Positions 7,188 to 16,016 of a DNA stretch of 32,888 nucleotides are shown here, in pieces (position 1 is the first letter of the stretch; every line of letters starts with the position of its first letter). Source of the DNA: a bacterium (GTDB lineage: Bacteria > Armatimonadota > Zipacnadia > Zipacnadales > Zipacnadaceae); contig JAUVZM010000023.1 of NCBI GenBank assembly GCA_030602615.1, positions 1-32,888 on the forward strand, written 5' to 3'. Below the pieces are notes generated by a model, which did no database searches, had not been told where the DNA came from, and saw only the letters and a list, made by a program, of their open reading frames with translations. Position numbers and translations under genes: made by a program.

Positions 7188-9281
7188 TTACAACTCCAAC
7201 AGCTTGCGGGCTTTGTGGGCGATATGCTCGGCGGTCAGCCCGAAGACTTTCATAAGCTCCCAGGGCGCGCCCGACTCGCCGTAGCGATCCTGAACACCGA
7301 CCATATCCAGTTTCACATCGCCGCCCAGCCCGGCTCTGCAGATAGCACCGGCTACCTGATTACCAAATCCTCCCACTTGATGCTCCTCGGCAGTAATTAC
7401 AACCTGAGCATCGCGGGCCGCGCTGACAATGGCCTCAGCGTCCAGCGGCTTTACGGTGTGCGCATTGACCACCCGCGTCTCGATGCCGTAGTCTTCTTTG
7501 AGTATCCATGCCGCCCGCATCGCCTCGGGAACCATCGGCCCACAGGCAATGATAGCGAGGACCTCGCCTTCAGACTGGTAATCGCAGGCCAGAGTGGTCT
7601 CGAAGGCATCTATGAACTGCTCCTGCTCGCCGCGGTAGCGGATGACATTGGCCACACCAAATTCGAAGGGTGTCTCGTCGCTAGTCACTGTGGGAGTAGC
7701 CTCACGGGCGTAGCGAACTACTGCCGGGCCGTCAATCGCGGCAATAGCCTTAGTCGCGCGCGCAGTCTCAGGAGCGTCGCAGGGCACCTCCATACTGAAA
7801 TTGGGCAGGCAGGTGATGAGGCTGATCTCCTCCAGGGACTGGTGGGTAGCGCCATCAGGACCGACCGAGATGCCCCCGTGAGCGTCGGCTACCTTGACAT
7901 TGAAATCGTTGTAGCCAGCCGTGGTGCGCAACTGATCCCAGTTGCGCCCCGTAGCAAACACACCATACGAACCGATAAATGCCGTGCGTCCCTCCTTCGC
8001 CAGGCCCGAGGCAACCAGTGTCATATTGGCCTCCGCGATGCCTATACTAAAGAAGCGCTGTTTGCGCTCGGGGTCCTCATTTTTGCCATCAGGCGTGTAG
8101 AAGCGGTCCATCCGGATTGAGCCAGTGATATCCGCGCCATGGGCGACGACCCGCTCATCGGCCCCCAGCTCCGCTATCGCTCGGCCAAAGCCGTTGCGGG
8201 TGGCATCCATCTCTACCTGCATCGTCTCGCCGCTGTTCCACCAGTAATCGCGGCTGAACTTGGGCATCGCCTCGGCCACTCGCTGGTCTGCGTAGGCCTG
8301 ATACTTATTGGCTATCCCCAGAAGTTCATCTACGCGCTCGGGCGGGAACTGCTCGCGGGCACCAATAGAAATCAGCGCCTGCTCCAATGATTCATCACCA
8401 TAGCGGCCGTCCTTGGGAGCAATCCCGTGGTAACCGACGACATCTTCGGCAAAATCCACGCCCTTGCCCTTGATTGTGTGAGCCAAGATGAGAGCCGGCC
8501 GACCCCTCACCGCATCAGCCTGCTGGAGAGCTTCGAGAATCTGGCCCATATCGTGGCCGTCAATTTCGATTACTTCCCAGCCAAACGCCTCGTACTTCTC
8601 CCGCAGCGGCTCGACCCTCATAACCTCTTCAGTAGACCCGTCAATCTGCAGCCGGTTAACATCAATTATCCCGACGAGATTGTCCAGCTTATAATGGGCC
8701 GCGCACATCACGCCCTCCCAGATTGAGCCTTCATCCTGCTCGCCATCGCCCATCAGGCAATAAACACGATAATCCTTCCCGCGCAGCCGGGCATCCAGCG
8801 CCGAACCGATAGCCACCCCCAACCCCTGTCCTAATGAGCCTGAGGAGAACTCCAGTCCCGGCAGCTTCAGGCAGTTGGGATGACCTTCAAAGCCGGAACC
8901 CAGCCTGCGCAGCAGCACCGTCTGCTCCAGGCCACGGATATCCTCCAGCCCGGGCACCGGCTCGTCGTGGAAGGTAAGCGGGCGCTCGTCAAAGTAGCCG
9001 GTCGCAGCCAAGGCGACGTACAGAGCCGGCGCTTTGTGGCCGCTTGACCAGAAAACCCGGTCGCGGTCGGCCCACTGCGGGTTCTTCGGGTCATGATGAA
9101 TATGCTTAAGATATAAGGCAGTGGTGATGTCCATTATGGACATGGTCCCGCCGGTATGCCCGGAGCCGGCGGCAGTCACTGAAATCATATTCCACGCCCG
9201 CATCTCTTGAGCTTTCGCTTCCAGCTCCTCCACCGAATAATCCACTCTAACTTCGCCGGTATCTGAGTCTACAATAGGCAC
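7188..9281 (-). CDS. tkt: Transketolase
   Basis: Thiamine-diphosphate enzyme moving two-carbon ketol units between sugar phosphates in the pentose phosphate pathway. All three domains are in one 697-residue chain. The TPP-binding domain has GSGHTGG at 39-45, FEGHPN at 131-136 and GDGEQDEGSIWEG at 178-190 ending in DVN. The pyrimidine domain has FFSIGIAEANM and IGSYGVFATGRNWDQLR. The C-terminal domain has EEHQVGGFGNQVA. The start is GTG 9281 with GGAGTGG about seven bases upstream. It is transcribed toward archease and divergently from the subtilase gene. Confidence 0.95.
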   Translation of the reverse strand: MPIVDSDTGEVRVDYSVEELEAKAQEMRAWNMISVTAAGSGHTGGTMSIMDITTALYLKHIHHDPKNPQWADRDRVFWSSGHKAPALYVALAATGYFDERPLTFHDEPVPGLEDIRGLEQTVLLRRLGSGFEGHPNCLKLPGLEFSSGSLGQGLGVAIGSALDARLRGKDYRVYCLMGDGEQDEGSIWEGVMCAAHYKLDNLVGIIDVNRLQIDGSTEEVMRVEPLREKYEAFGWEVIEIDGHDMGQILEALQQADAVRGRPALILAHTIKGKGVDFAEDVVGYHGIAPKDGRYGDESLEQALISIGAREQFPPERVDELLGIANKYQAYADQRVAEAMPKFSRDYWWNSGETMQVEMDATRNGFGRAIAELGADERVVAHGADITGSIRMDRFYTPDGKNEDPERKQRFFSIGIAEANMTLVASGLAKEGRTAFIGSYGVFATGRNWDQLRTTAGYNDFNVKVADAHGGISVGPDGATHQSLEEISLITCLPNFSMEVPCDAPETARATKAIAAIDGPAVVRYAREATPTVTSDETPFEFGVANVIRYRGEQEQFIDAFETTLACDYQSEGEVLAIIACGPMVPEAMRAAWILKEDYGIETRVVNAHTVKPLDAEAIVSAARDAQVVITAEEHQVGGFGNQVAGAICRAGLGGDVKLDMVGVQDRYGESGAPWELMKVFGLTAEHIAHKARKLLEL

Positions 9282-9521
9282 ACAAAACCACTCCGTCTCA
9301 TAATCAGTGTTGCACTAATGGGCAAAATTGCGGGAGGCAGTACCCGCGGCGACCAGTTCGTGACGCCATCAGGTACCACCCAAACCCCGTATAGAATAAC
9401 CGTGCTACCCAATTATTGTCAAGCTGGCCATAATGCGACCGCCTGGCCGCACCCGGGGGATTTGCTGCCGCACCCGGATCAAATATGCCTGCAAATTTTC
9501 CTTAACAAATGGCCAAAAGCC

Positions 9522-9551
9522 TTGCGTAAGTGTAACAATAACGGGTATAAT
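9522..9551 (+). promoter_or_regulatory. Probable promoter of the PEP-CTERM subtilase
   Basis: A perfect TATAAT -10 box lies at 9546-9551. TTGCGT at 9522-9527, 18 bases upstream, matches the -35 consensus at its first three bases. The rest of the stretch between the transketolase start (9281) and the subtilase start contains no gene I can support. Confidence 0.5.
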
Positions 9552-9629
9552 ACAATATAGTGAGAGTTGGGAGAAATGTCGCAATCTCTCGCGCTTCCGG
9601 GAGGGAGAAAGCGAGGTCAGAAAACTATA

Positions 9630-11378
9630 GTGAAGTTGCGTAGTATCGCGATATTAGCCATTATTTGTGTCCTATCCATTGGTTGTTTCGGGCCGACAGA
9701 TCAGGCTTGGGCGGATGTGAATGGCTCAACGGCAGCTGTCCTCTCGCCTGCCCAGAGCGGGCTTCTGGCGCCACAGGCTAGCGTCGTTCGGTCCCAGTAT
9801 TCGTCTTCGAGCCTGTTGGTGAGGCTCGAACCTGACCAGTCCGCGGCCCAAGTGGCCACCAGTCTGCACGCACAGGGCTTTGGGGTGAAGACTCATCAGA
9901 ACTTCCCGGACTTGGTATCGGTAACTATCCCACCGGGGGTGTCGTTGGCAGGTGCGCAAGAGTATCTGACCGCTCTGCCCCAGGTGGCCGGCGCGAAGCC
10001 CCATCTGCTGCTATACCAGTTGGACGTACCCAATGATAGCTTTTTCATTGAAGACCCCAACGAGTATCCCAACCAGTATTATCTGTACGACGTCAATGCC
10101 GTACAGGCTTGGGATCTGCAGCACGGCCTGGCCAGCACAGTCATCGGGATCGTGGACAGCGGTATCAGTATCTACCACGAAGACCTTGCCGCCAACATCG
10201 TTCCCGGCTGGGACTTTGTGGGGAACAATATCGGGTACACGGACGACGACCCGGCCTCCGACGACAGCAACGCCACGGTCTGGGATCCAGCCTGGGGCCA
10301 GCCGGACGAGAAGGAGCCGCCGTTCCTAACCTGGTCGGAAGGCAATTGGGACCCAGTCTGGGACCAAGCCGGCACTGCCGCGTGGTGGGAAACTCACTAT
10401 GATCCAGCTATCGGGGACAGTGTTGATAACGACCAGGACGGGTATTCTTTGGACTCCGGCGTCACCCACGGCACGCTGGTAGCGGGGATCGCCGGCGCAG
10501 TTACCAACAATAATGAGCAGACCCCAGAGGGCAGCCTGGCAGGGATGGCCTGGAACTGTAGCCTGATGCCCATACGCATAGTCAATGCCGAAGGCTGGGG
10601 GTACGGTGTTGATGCAGCGGACGCCATTATCTACGCTGCGGACCACGGGGTGGACATCATAAACTGCAGTTGGGGCTTCGGACCAATCTGGAGCATTGCG
10701 TCAGAGGAGTTTGACCCGGGGGGGGAGGCCTATCTCGTGCAGCAGGCGATAGAATACGCTGTGGGGAAGGGCGTCATCATCATCGCTGCGGCGGGCAATT
10801 CCGCCGGTCATCCCTTCTTCCCCGACTACGAAACGATGGGCGGGGGGCTGGATTTCCCCGCCAACCTGCCCGAAACCATATCTGTCGGCGCTATAGACTG
10901 GAACGGCGAAAGAGCCTCCTATTCTAGCTGGGCTAACCCAGCATACGGCGAGGTGCTCGACCTCGTCGCGCCCGGGGACATGGCCTGCTCCACGGGACTG
11001 ATCAACGCCTACGCCTACTGGGTAGGCGATATGATCTATCCCGAATCTTATCCACTGGGCGAAGACACTTATGAGGCGACCCCCGGGGGTACTTCCTTCA
11101 CCGCTCCGCTGGTCTCAGGCTTCGCCGGCTTGGCCTACTCGCGCCATTACGGGTTGACCTACCAGGAGTTTCGGGAAGCCATCCGGCAGACTGCATATCA
11201 ACCAGCCGGTTGGCCAGACCCCTTTGCCGACTACGACGACAAGTACGGGTATGGTTCTCTGGATGCCTACGCGGCCCTACTCTACATTGACCCAGCAGCC
11301 ATCCCTGAGCCGACCACGGTCGCTCTCTTCGCCATTGGGCTGGCCGGTCTGGCCGCGCGGCTGCGCCGGCGTAGTTAG
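9630..11378 (+). CDS. Secreted subtilisin-like serine protease (S8) with PEP-CTERM anchor
   Basis: An exported peptidase. From GTG 9630 it begins MKLRSIAILAIICVL, a clear signal peptide ending near AWA; in-frame ATG 9576 and TTG 9567 are alternatives, but they sit very close to the predicted transcription start. An inhibitor-like propeptide region (SLLVRLEPDQSAAQVATSLH) precedes the catalytic domain. The triad is visible: Asp176 in IGIVDSGIS, His280 in THGTLVAGIAG, Ser489 in GGTSFTAPLVSG, with oxyanion Asn390 in AAAGNSAG. Between Asp and His lies an insert of about 75 residues rich in Asp and Trp. The last 26 residues are a canonical PEP-CTERM tail (PEPTTVALFAIGLAGLAA, then RRR), which exosortase would cleave. 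No exosortase gene is in this window. Confidence 0.92.
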   Translation: MKLRSIAILAIICVLSIGCFGPTDQAWADVNGSTAAVLSPAQSGLLAPQASVVRSQYSSSSLLVRLEPDQSAAQVATSLHAQGFGVKTHQNFPDLVSVTIPPGVSLAGAQEYLTALPQVAGAKPHLLLYQLDVPNDSFFIEDPNEYPNQYYLYDVNAVQAWDLQHGLASTVIGIVDSGISIYHEDLAANIVPGWDFVGNNIGYTDDDPASDDSNATVWDPAWGQPDEKEPPFLTWSEGNWDPVWDQAGTAAWWETHYDPAIGDSVDNDQDGYSLDSGVTHGTLVAGIAGAVTNNNEQTPEGSLAGMAWNCSLMPIRIVNAEGWGYGVDAADAIIYAADHGVDIINCSWGFGPIWSIASEEFDPGGEAYLVQQAIEYAVGKGVIIIAAAGNSAGHPFFPDYETMGGGLDFPANLPETISVGAIDWNGERASYSSWANPAYGEVLDLVAPGDMACSTGLINAYAYWVGDMIYPESYPLGEDTYEATPGGTSFTAPLVSGFAGLAYSRHYGLTYQEFREAIRQTAYQPAGWPDPFADYDDKYGYGSLDAYAALLYIDPAAIPEPTTVALFAIGLAGLAARLRRRS

Positions 11379-11591
11379 AACAGTTGCCCCGAGACACTTC
11401 TAAGCACCAGCCGCCGAACCCTTCGCTGTAATCACCAAGCCTATCATCTGCCTGTACAGCCTCAACCATGTGGTCCCCACGGAGATGCCCACCATTTCTT
11501 GTTCTGTGGCAGGCAGGACTTTGCCTCGGCCACCGCGAAGTTCCCCGCGTAACGTTGCAACACTTGTCCGTTTACCTAAGGGAGGACCGTA

Positions 11592-12413
11592 ATGGCTTCT
11601 GAGAAACTCGAACTTGGCGTTATTACCAGTCCGGGAGATTCACCCGACCAAGCAATGGCGGATGTGGCCGGTCTGGGCCTGCCCACCTGCCAGGTCTCCT
11701 GGCCGGCGGAGAACAGCCTTGAACAAGCCGAGGCGCTAAAGAGTGCTGCCGACCGTCACGGGGTGCACATCACGACAATATGGGCAGGCCTGCCAGGGCG
11801 GACGGTCTGGAACTTTGTCGAAGGGCCGGCCACTATTGGCGTGGTGCCTGCGGATATGCGTAACCGTAGAACTGCAGCGCTGATTAACGCTGTTCACGTA
11901 GCAGCAGGCATCGGTATCCAGTCTATTACCACTCACGTGGGCTTTATCCCCGAATTCCCGGGTGATGAAGACTACTATGGCACGCTGCAGGCGCTGAAGG
12001 CCGTGGCAGCCACCTGCGCCGCCGAGGGCATAGATTTCTGGTTTGAGACTGGTCAGGAGACACCGGTGACGCTGCTGCGGACGATCCAGGACATCGGCGG
12101 GGACAACGTGGGCATCAACCTTGACCCGGCCAATTTGCTAATGTACGGGAAGGGCAATCCTATTGACGCGGTGGATGTCTTCGGCGAATATGTACGGGGG
12201 ATGCACGCCAAGGATGGGGATTATCCAACCGACGGAATCAGCCTCGGCCCGGAGAGGCCGCTAGGCGAGGGCCGCGTCAATTTCCCGGTTCTGCTGCCCA
12301 AGCTGAAGGAGAAGGGCTTCCGCGGGGCCGTGACCATCGAGCGGGAAATCGCCGGCCCCCAGCAAATCGCTGACATCAAACATGCGATGAAACTGCTTGA
12401 CCCACTGCTCTAG
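11592..12413 (+). CDS. Xylose isomerase-like TIM-barrel protein (sugar phosphate isomerase/epimerase family)
   Basis: A 273-residue TIM-barrel protein of the AP endonuclease 2/xylose isomerase-like family, usually metal-dependent sugar isomerases or epimerases. The four expected metal ligands can be proposed: Glu152 in FETGQET, Asp178 in NLDPANLLMYG, His205 in GMHAKDGDYP and Glu250 in TIEREI. GGGAGG lies seven bases before the ATG. About 213 bases separate it from the subtilase stop, so it may have its own promoter. The substrate cannot be told from sequence; the neighbouring genes are not sugar-specific. Confidence 0.85.
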   Translation: MASEKLELGVITSPGDSPDQAMADVAGLGLPTCQVSWPAENSLEQAEALKSAADRHGVHITTIWAGLPGRTVWNFVEGPATIGVVPADMRNRRTAALINAVHVAAGIGIQSITTHVGFIPEFPGDEDYYGTLQALKAVAATCAAEGIDFWFETGQETPVTLLRTIQDIGGDNVGINLDPANLLMYGKGNPIDAVDVFGEYVRGMHAKDGDYPTDGISLGPERPLGEGRVNFPVLLPKLKEKGFRGAVTIEREIAGPQQIADIKHAMKLLDPLL

Positions 12414-12457
12414 AGGATCACTGAGGACCGTCCAGTTGCAATTGGGGGTGCAGAGGA

Positions 12458-12973
12458 ATGGAGGAGCAAAGAAATAGGAAACCTGCCGAACCCATTAACC
12501 GCGGCTGGCGGATCGGGCGGCAGCAGTTCATTGGGCTGTGGTGGTTGATGATTCCGCTGGTGGCAATCCTGGCGGCGATACTATTCCCTATCCTGAAGCC
12601 TCCGCCAGACTGCGCGTGGGCGAGGTGTGGAGCCAATATCAAGGAGCTTGGCCTCGCAGCTCTGGCCCATGCAGACGATAATAATGGGAGCTTGCCACTG
12701 GCCTCGTCTTGGTATGATGCGTTACTGCCCTATCTTGGCGAGGCATGGGACTACTCCCTGTGTCCCGTAACCAAGAAACTATACGTCTTCAATGACGCCC
12801 TATCCGGCCAGATTGTGAAGGGAATACCTAAACCTGCCAAAGTACCGCTGTTCTGGGAAGCTCCTGATGATTACGGAAGAGGACCGCATCAGCGAAGGTT
12901 CAGCGTAGTTTACCTGGACGGGCATGCTGAGTTCCCCAAAGAGATCCCCCATTCAACCAGAAGAGAGCGGTGA
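12458..12973 (+). CDS. Membrane-anchored prepilin-like H-X9-DG protein
   Basis: A 171-residue protein with one hydrophobic segment (about 24-46, FIGLWWLMIPLVAILAAILF) and an exported-looking remainder. His144 and Asp154-Gly155 (HQRRFSVVYLDG) match exactly the spacing of the prepilin-type processing-associated H-X9-DG domain. The segment AILAAILFPIL echoes the hydrophobic helix of type IV pilin-like proteins, but the usual leader (a Gly before Phe-Thr-Leu-Ile-Glu) is absent, so prepilin peptidase cleavage is doubtful. Three Cys lie outside the membrane. It overlaps the next gene, its paralogue, by one base (TGATG). Confidence 0.75.
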   Translation: MEEQRNRKPAEPINRGWRIGRQQFIGLWWLMIPLVAILAAILFPILKPPPDCAWARCGANIKELGLAALAHADDNNGSLPLASSWYDALLPYLGEAWDYSLCPVTKKLYVFNDALSGQIVKGIPKPAKVPLFWEAPDDYGRGPHQRRFSVVYLDGHAEFPKEIPHSTRRER

Positions 12974-13689
12974 TGACAATGCCGAATGAGCCACAGAGCG
13001 GCGGCGAGCAAAACTGGTGGACGAGTCGCGGCGGGGAGGTGTACGGCCCGTACGACTATCAGACTTTGCTGTTTTGCCGACAGGACGGGCGGATCGTGGA
13101 TGACGACTATGTGAAGTGTGGTGACGAACCGTGGCAGCGAGCCAGCGAGGCGCTGCCCGAGCCTGGGGCGGCAGCGACCGCTGCGAGAACCTCTCCCCCA
13201 CACCCGTCCAGGCCCAGTTCCCAGAAATGGATCATAATCGCTGTCGTGGCGGGTGCTGCCTTTATGCTGCTGGCCGCGCTCGCGATCTTCGCGGCGATTC
13301 TCTTCCCAGTGTTCGGTCGGGCCAAGGAAAAAGCCCAGGCAACAGCCTGTCTGAGCCAGGTCAAGCAACTCGGCTTAGCACTAATGATGTATGCCGCCGA
13401 CCACGAGGAGACCCTGCCGGAGGCCGATTCCTGGGAAGATGCGATTGCCGAGTACGCCGGCGACAACGAGGCGCTATTCACCTGTCCGACCACGGGCCAG
13501 CGCTACATCTTCAATGAGGCGCTCAGCGGCGTGGACCTGAAGGATCTGGACAACCCTCAGGAGACGCCGATGCTGTGGGAGCCGGCGCTTGACGCCGAGG
13601 GGTTAGTCGGGCCACATGGGGGACAATTCAACGTCGGCTACGCCGACGGTCATGCCAAGATGGTGGATAAACTCCCGATGGCCAATTAG
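12973..13689 (+). CDS. GYF_2-domain fused to prepilin-like H-X9-DG membrane protein
   Basis: A 238-residue paralogue of the preceding protein with a different N-terminus. Residues 14-60 look like a GYF_2/DUF4339 domain (NWWTSRGGEVYGPY, then a GDEPWQRASE end), normally cytoplasmic and possibly for protein-protein contact. A Pro-rich linker precedes a transmembrane helix at 86-112. Then comes AAILFPVFGRAKEKAQATA and LSQVKQLGLALMMYAADHEETLP, typical of the pilin-like families of Armatimonadota and Planctomycetes. His215 and Asp225-Gly226 give the H-X9-DG motif. GTG 12970 and ATG 12979 are alternative starts. Its stop overlaps the nadA stop on the other strand. Confidence 0.78.
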   Translation: MTMPNEPQSGGEQNWWTSRGGEVYGPYDYQTLLFCRQDGRIVDDDYVKCGDEPWQRASEALPEPGAAATAARTSPPHPSRPSSQKWIIIAVVAGAAFMLLAALAIFAAILFPVFGRAKEKAQATACLSQVKQLGLALMMYAADHEETLPEADSWEDAIAEYAGDNEALFTCPTTGQRYIFNEALSGVDLKDLDNPQETPMLWEPALDAEGLVGPHGGQFNVGYADGHAKMVDKLPMAN

Positions 13690-14597
13690 CTTACCGCCAC
13701 CATCCGCTCGACGCTGGCCCGGGCTTGCTCGGCGACACCCGGGGGAATGGTAATCTCCCCGGTCATCTCCCGCAGGCAGGCGGCCAGCTTGGGCAGTGTG
13801 GTCTTCTTCATATTGGGACAGAGGGCGGCCTCAACCGCGTAGAATTGCTTGTCCGGATTATCCTGCCGCAGCCGATAGCACAGCCCCTGCTCGGTGCCGA
13901 GAATAATCTGCCGGGCCTCGCTTTCCCGAGCGAACCGGACCATCCCCCCCGTGGAAGTAACTACATCAGCCATATCCCGGACCTCCTTGATGCACTCCGG
14001 ATGGGCCACGACTACGGCCTGGGGATGCTCCTGCTTCAGCTCACTAATCATCTCCGGCCGTATGGCCACGTGGACATTACAGCAGCCCGGATAGATAACT
14101 ATCTGCTTGTCGGGGAGCTGCTCCTGGACCCAGTCGCCCAAGTTAGCGTCTGGAGTGAACAGTATCGTCTGCTGCTCCAATGACTCGACAACCCGAACCG
14201 CGTTGGAGGAGGTACAGCAGATGTCAGATTCGGCTTTTACCTCCGCCGTGGTATTGACGTAGGAGACGACCGGCGCATCTGAATAAGGCTGGCGAAATTC
14301 CCTGAGGCTCTCGGATGTGATCATGTCAGCCATCGGGCAGCCGGCCGACGGGTCCGGCATCAAGACAGTCTTCTGCGGAGACAGCAGCTTGGCAGTCTGG
14401 GCCATGAAATGCACTCCACAGAAGACGATGATCTCGGCTTCAGTGGCGGCCGCCTGGCGGCTGAGGCCCAGTGAATCGCCCAGAAAGTCAGCAGTATCCT
14501 GAATCTCAGGCAACTGATAGTTGTGAGCAAGTATTACTGCGTTTCGCGCTGCTTTGAGCTGGTTAATCTCCTCAGCTATTTCAGCCTGATCTGCCAT
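13686..14597 (-). CDS. nadA: Quinolinate synthase
   Basis: Condenses iminoaspartate with dihydroxyacetone phosphate to make quinolinate for de novo NAD synthesis. The 303-residue protein is of the short type. The three 4Fe-4S ligands are visible: Cys87 in AGCPMAD, Cys173 in PGCCNVH (Cys172 adjacent) and Cys260 in LCPNMKKTT. NYQLPEIQDTADFLGDSLGLS and FCGVHFMAQTAKLL are also family hallmarks. ATG 14597 is preferred over GTG 14606 because AGGTGG is six bases upstream of it. nadB and nadC are not in the window. The gene ends the rnpA-to-nadA group. Confidence 0.95.
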   Translation of the reverse strand: MADQAEIAEEINQLKAARNAVILAHNYQLPEIQDTADFLGDSLGLSRQAAATEAEIIVFCGVHFMAQTAKLLSPQKTVLMPDPSAGCPMADMITSESLREFRQPYSDAPVVSYVNTTAEVKAESDICCTSSNAVRVVESLEQQTILFTPDANLGDWVQEQLPDKQIVIYPGCCNVHVAIRPEMISELKQEHPQAVVVAHPECIKEVRDMADVVTSTGGMVRFARESEARQIILGTEQGLCYRLRQDNPDKQFYAVEAALCPNMKKTTLPKLAACLREMTGEITIPPGVAEQARASVERMVAVS

Positions 14598-14644
14598 AGT
14601 TACCACCTGCGCAGGGACGGTCTCCGCCGCATTGCTGACGCCAG

Positions 14645-15139
14645 TTAGGTCTCGCGGCTGCCGCGCACTCGGTTGATGACATCAGTTGTGGAGAAGTTGC
14701 CGATCTCGGGCAGCAACCGGATTTCGGTCCCGCAGCGGTCCAGGGCTTCGCGTTCTTCAGCGACGAGTGTGTCGAGAGTGTAGTCGCCGCCCTTGATGTA
14801 GACGTCAGGCCGTGTGGCCTCAATTATCTCGGTCACGCGCGGCGTATCGAAGATAGTAATGTAATCCACCGGCTCCAGGGCGGCCAGCACAGTGGCCCGC
14901 TCCTGCTGACTGAAGACGGGGCGATCTGGCCCCTTGAGCTGGCGGACCGACTCGTCGCTGTTGAGCGCCACTACCAGAACATCTCCCTCCTGGCGGGCCT
15001 GTTGCAGGTGCAGGATATGGCCGGGGTGGATGATGTCAAAACACCCGTTGGTAAAAACCACGCGCTGGCCGGCGGCGCGCAGGTCGGCGATAATCGTGCG
15101 CAATTGCTGCAGGTCAACCAGCTTGCGGGGATTGGTCAT
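14645..15139 (-). CDS. rfaE2: D-glycero-beta-D-manno-heptose 1-phosphate adenylyltransferase (RfaE domain 2)
   Basis: Transfers AMP to heptose 1-phosphate in ADP-heptose synthesis, a precursor of lipopolysaccharide core or other surface glycans. It is the stand-alone cytidylyltransferase-like domain (164 residues) rather than the fused HldE. The nucleotide-binding TNGCFDIIHPGH at residues 30-41 holds the HxGH motif. LKGPDRPV, the KGGDYT region and the C-terminal FSTTDVINRV also fit. The kinase half (rfaE1) is not in the window. It lies 18 bases after jag and 48 before nadA on the same strand, so it is probably co-transcribed. Its presence suggests a diderm with heptose-containing glycans. Confidence 0.9.
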   Translation of the reverse strand: MTNPRKLVDLQQLRTIIADLRAAGQRVVFTNGCFDIIHPGHILHLQQARQEGDVLVVALNSDESVRQLKGPDRPVFSQQERATVLAALEPVDYITIFDTPRVTEIIEATRPDVYIKGGDYTLDTLVAEEREALDRCGTEIRLLPEIGNFSTTDVINRVRGSRET

Positions 15140-15157
15140 AGCGTCACGCTCGCTAAC

Positions 15158-15955
15158 TTACCAGTCCGATGACTCATTGCTGACCGGCGAGATCACCAGG
15201 CGGCGGTAGCGGCCTTCGCCCTCGGAGTAGGTTTCTACGCCTGGCTCGTCGGCCAGCTCCATGTGTACGATACGCCGCTCATAGCTCTTGAGATCACTCA
15301 TAACTACCTTGCGCCCGGTGGCCTGAGCTTCTTCGGCAGACTGGCGGGCCTGGCGGCACAGATGCTCGCGGTGGCGCTCGCGGTATCCGCCGGAGGTGTC
15401 CAGGATTACGCGACAGCCCTCCTCGATGCCCTTGTTGGCACCGATAGCCACAATCAGTTGCAGCGCGTCGAGCGTATTACCCTCCTGACCAATGAGCAGC
15501 CCGAGGTTCTCGTCACCGTTCAACTCGATCTCAACCTCTTCTTCTCCGACGCTGCTAATGGTAACCGGGACATCAATGCCGATCATCGTAATAATGTCCT
15601 CAGTAAGCTGGCGAGCTCGGTCGGCTACCGCTTGCTTCGGAACATCCGGCTGCTCAGTGACTGGCGGGGGCGGCTGGCGCCCAGCAGCAGGTTCAATGGG
15701 TGGCTCGGCCTCGGCTAACTGCGGGCCAGCTTCGCCAGCAGACACTTCAGCATCTGCTTCAGGAGCAGCTAACGCCACCGCACCTTCGTCGTAGGTAGCC
15801 CGAACGCGATACTCGCCCGAACCTATGATGCCAAAGAGCTTGCGAGGCTCTTCCAGCACTTCAATCTCGATCTCTTCCTCAGGAGCACCAAGTTGAAATG
15901 CAGCGGCCTTACGGGCTTCTTCCAGGCTGGAAGCAGATATCTCTACCGATCGCAT
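15158..15955 (-). CDS. jag: Jag/KhpB RNA-binding protein (Jag_N, KH, R3H)
   Basis: RNA-binding protein usually encoded after yidC; in Gram-positives KhpB works with KhpA in RNA regulation affecting cell elongation. The 265 residues show Jag_N at 1-52 (SLEEARKAAAFQLGAPEEE, then EEPRKLFGIIGSGEYRV). A Pro/Ala/Glu-rich linker runs to about 110. The KH domain has the GQEG loop in LGLLIGQEGNTLDALQ, and the R3H domain ends with ERRIVHMELADEPGVETYSE. AGGAAGGA lies about nine bases before the ATG. The order rnpA-yidD-yidC-jag is the classical one. Confidence 0.93.
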   Translation of the reverse strand: MRSVEISASSLEEARKAAAFQLGAPEEEIEIEVLEEPRKLFGIIGSGEYRVRATYDEGAVALAAPEADAEVSAGEAGPQLAEAEPPIEPAAGRQPPPPVTEQPDVPKQAVADRARQLTEDIITMIGIDVPVTISSVGEEEVEIELNGDENLGLLIGQEGNTLDALQLIVAIGANKGIEEGCRVILDTSGGYRERHREHLCRQARQSAEEAQATGRKVVMSDLKSYERRIVHMELADEPGVETYSEGEGRYRRLVISPVSNESSDW

Positions 15956-16016
15956 GCTTTCTTATCCTTCCTGTCTAGTCCAATGACTGGCCATCAATCG
16001 GCCATACGCTCTACGC

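Noticed and set aside
7215-8120. Long + strand reading frame opposite the transketolase gene
   Set aside because: It is antisense to a complete, highly conserved transketolase and has no recognisable motif or ribosome site; such mirror frames are common in GC-rich genes.
9318-9560. 80-codon + frame upstream of the subtilase
   Set aside because: It contains the predicted -35/-10 boxes of the subtilase promoter, lacks a ribosome site and shows no motif.
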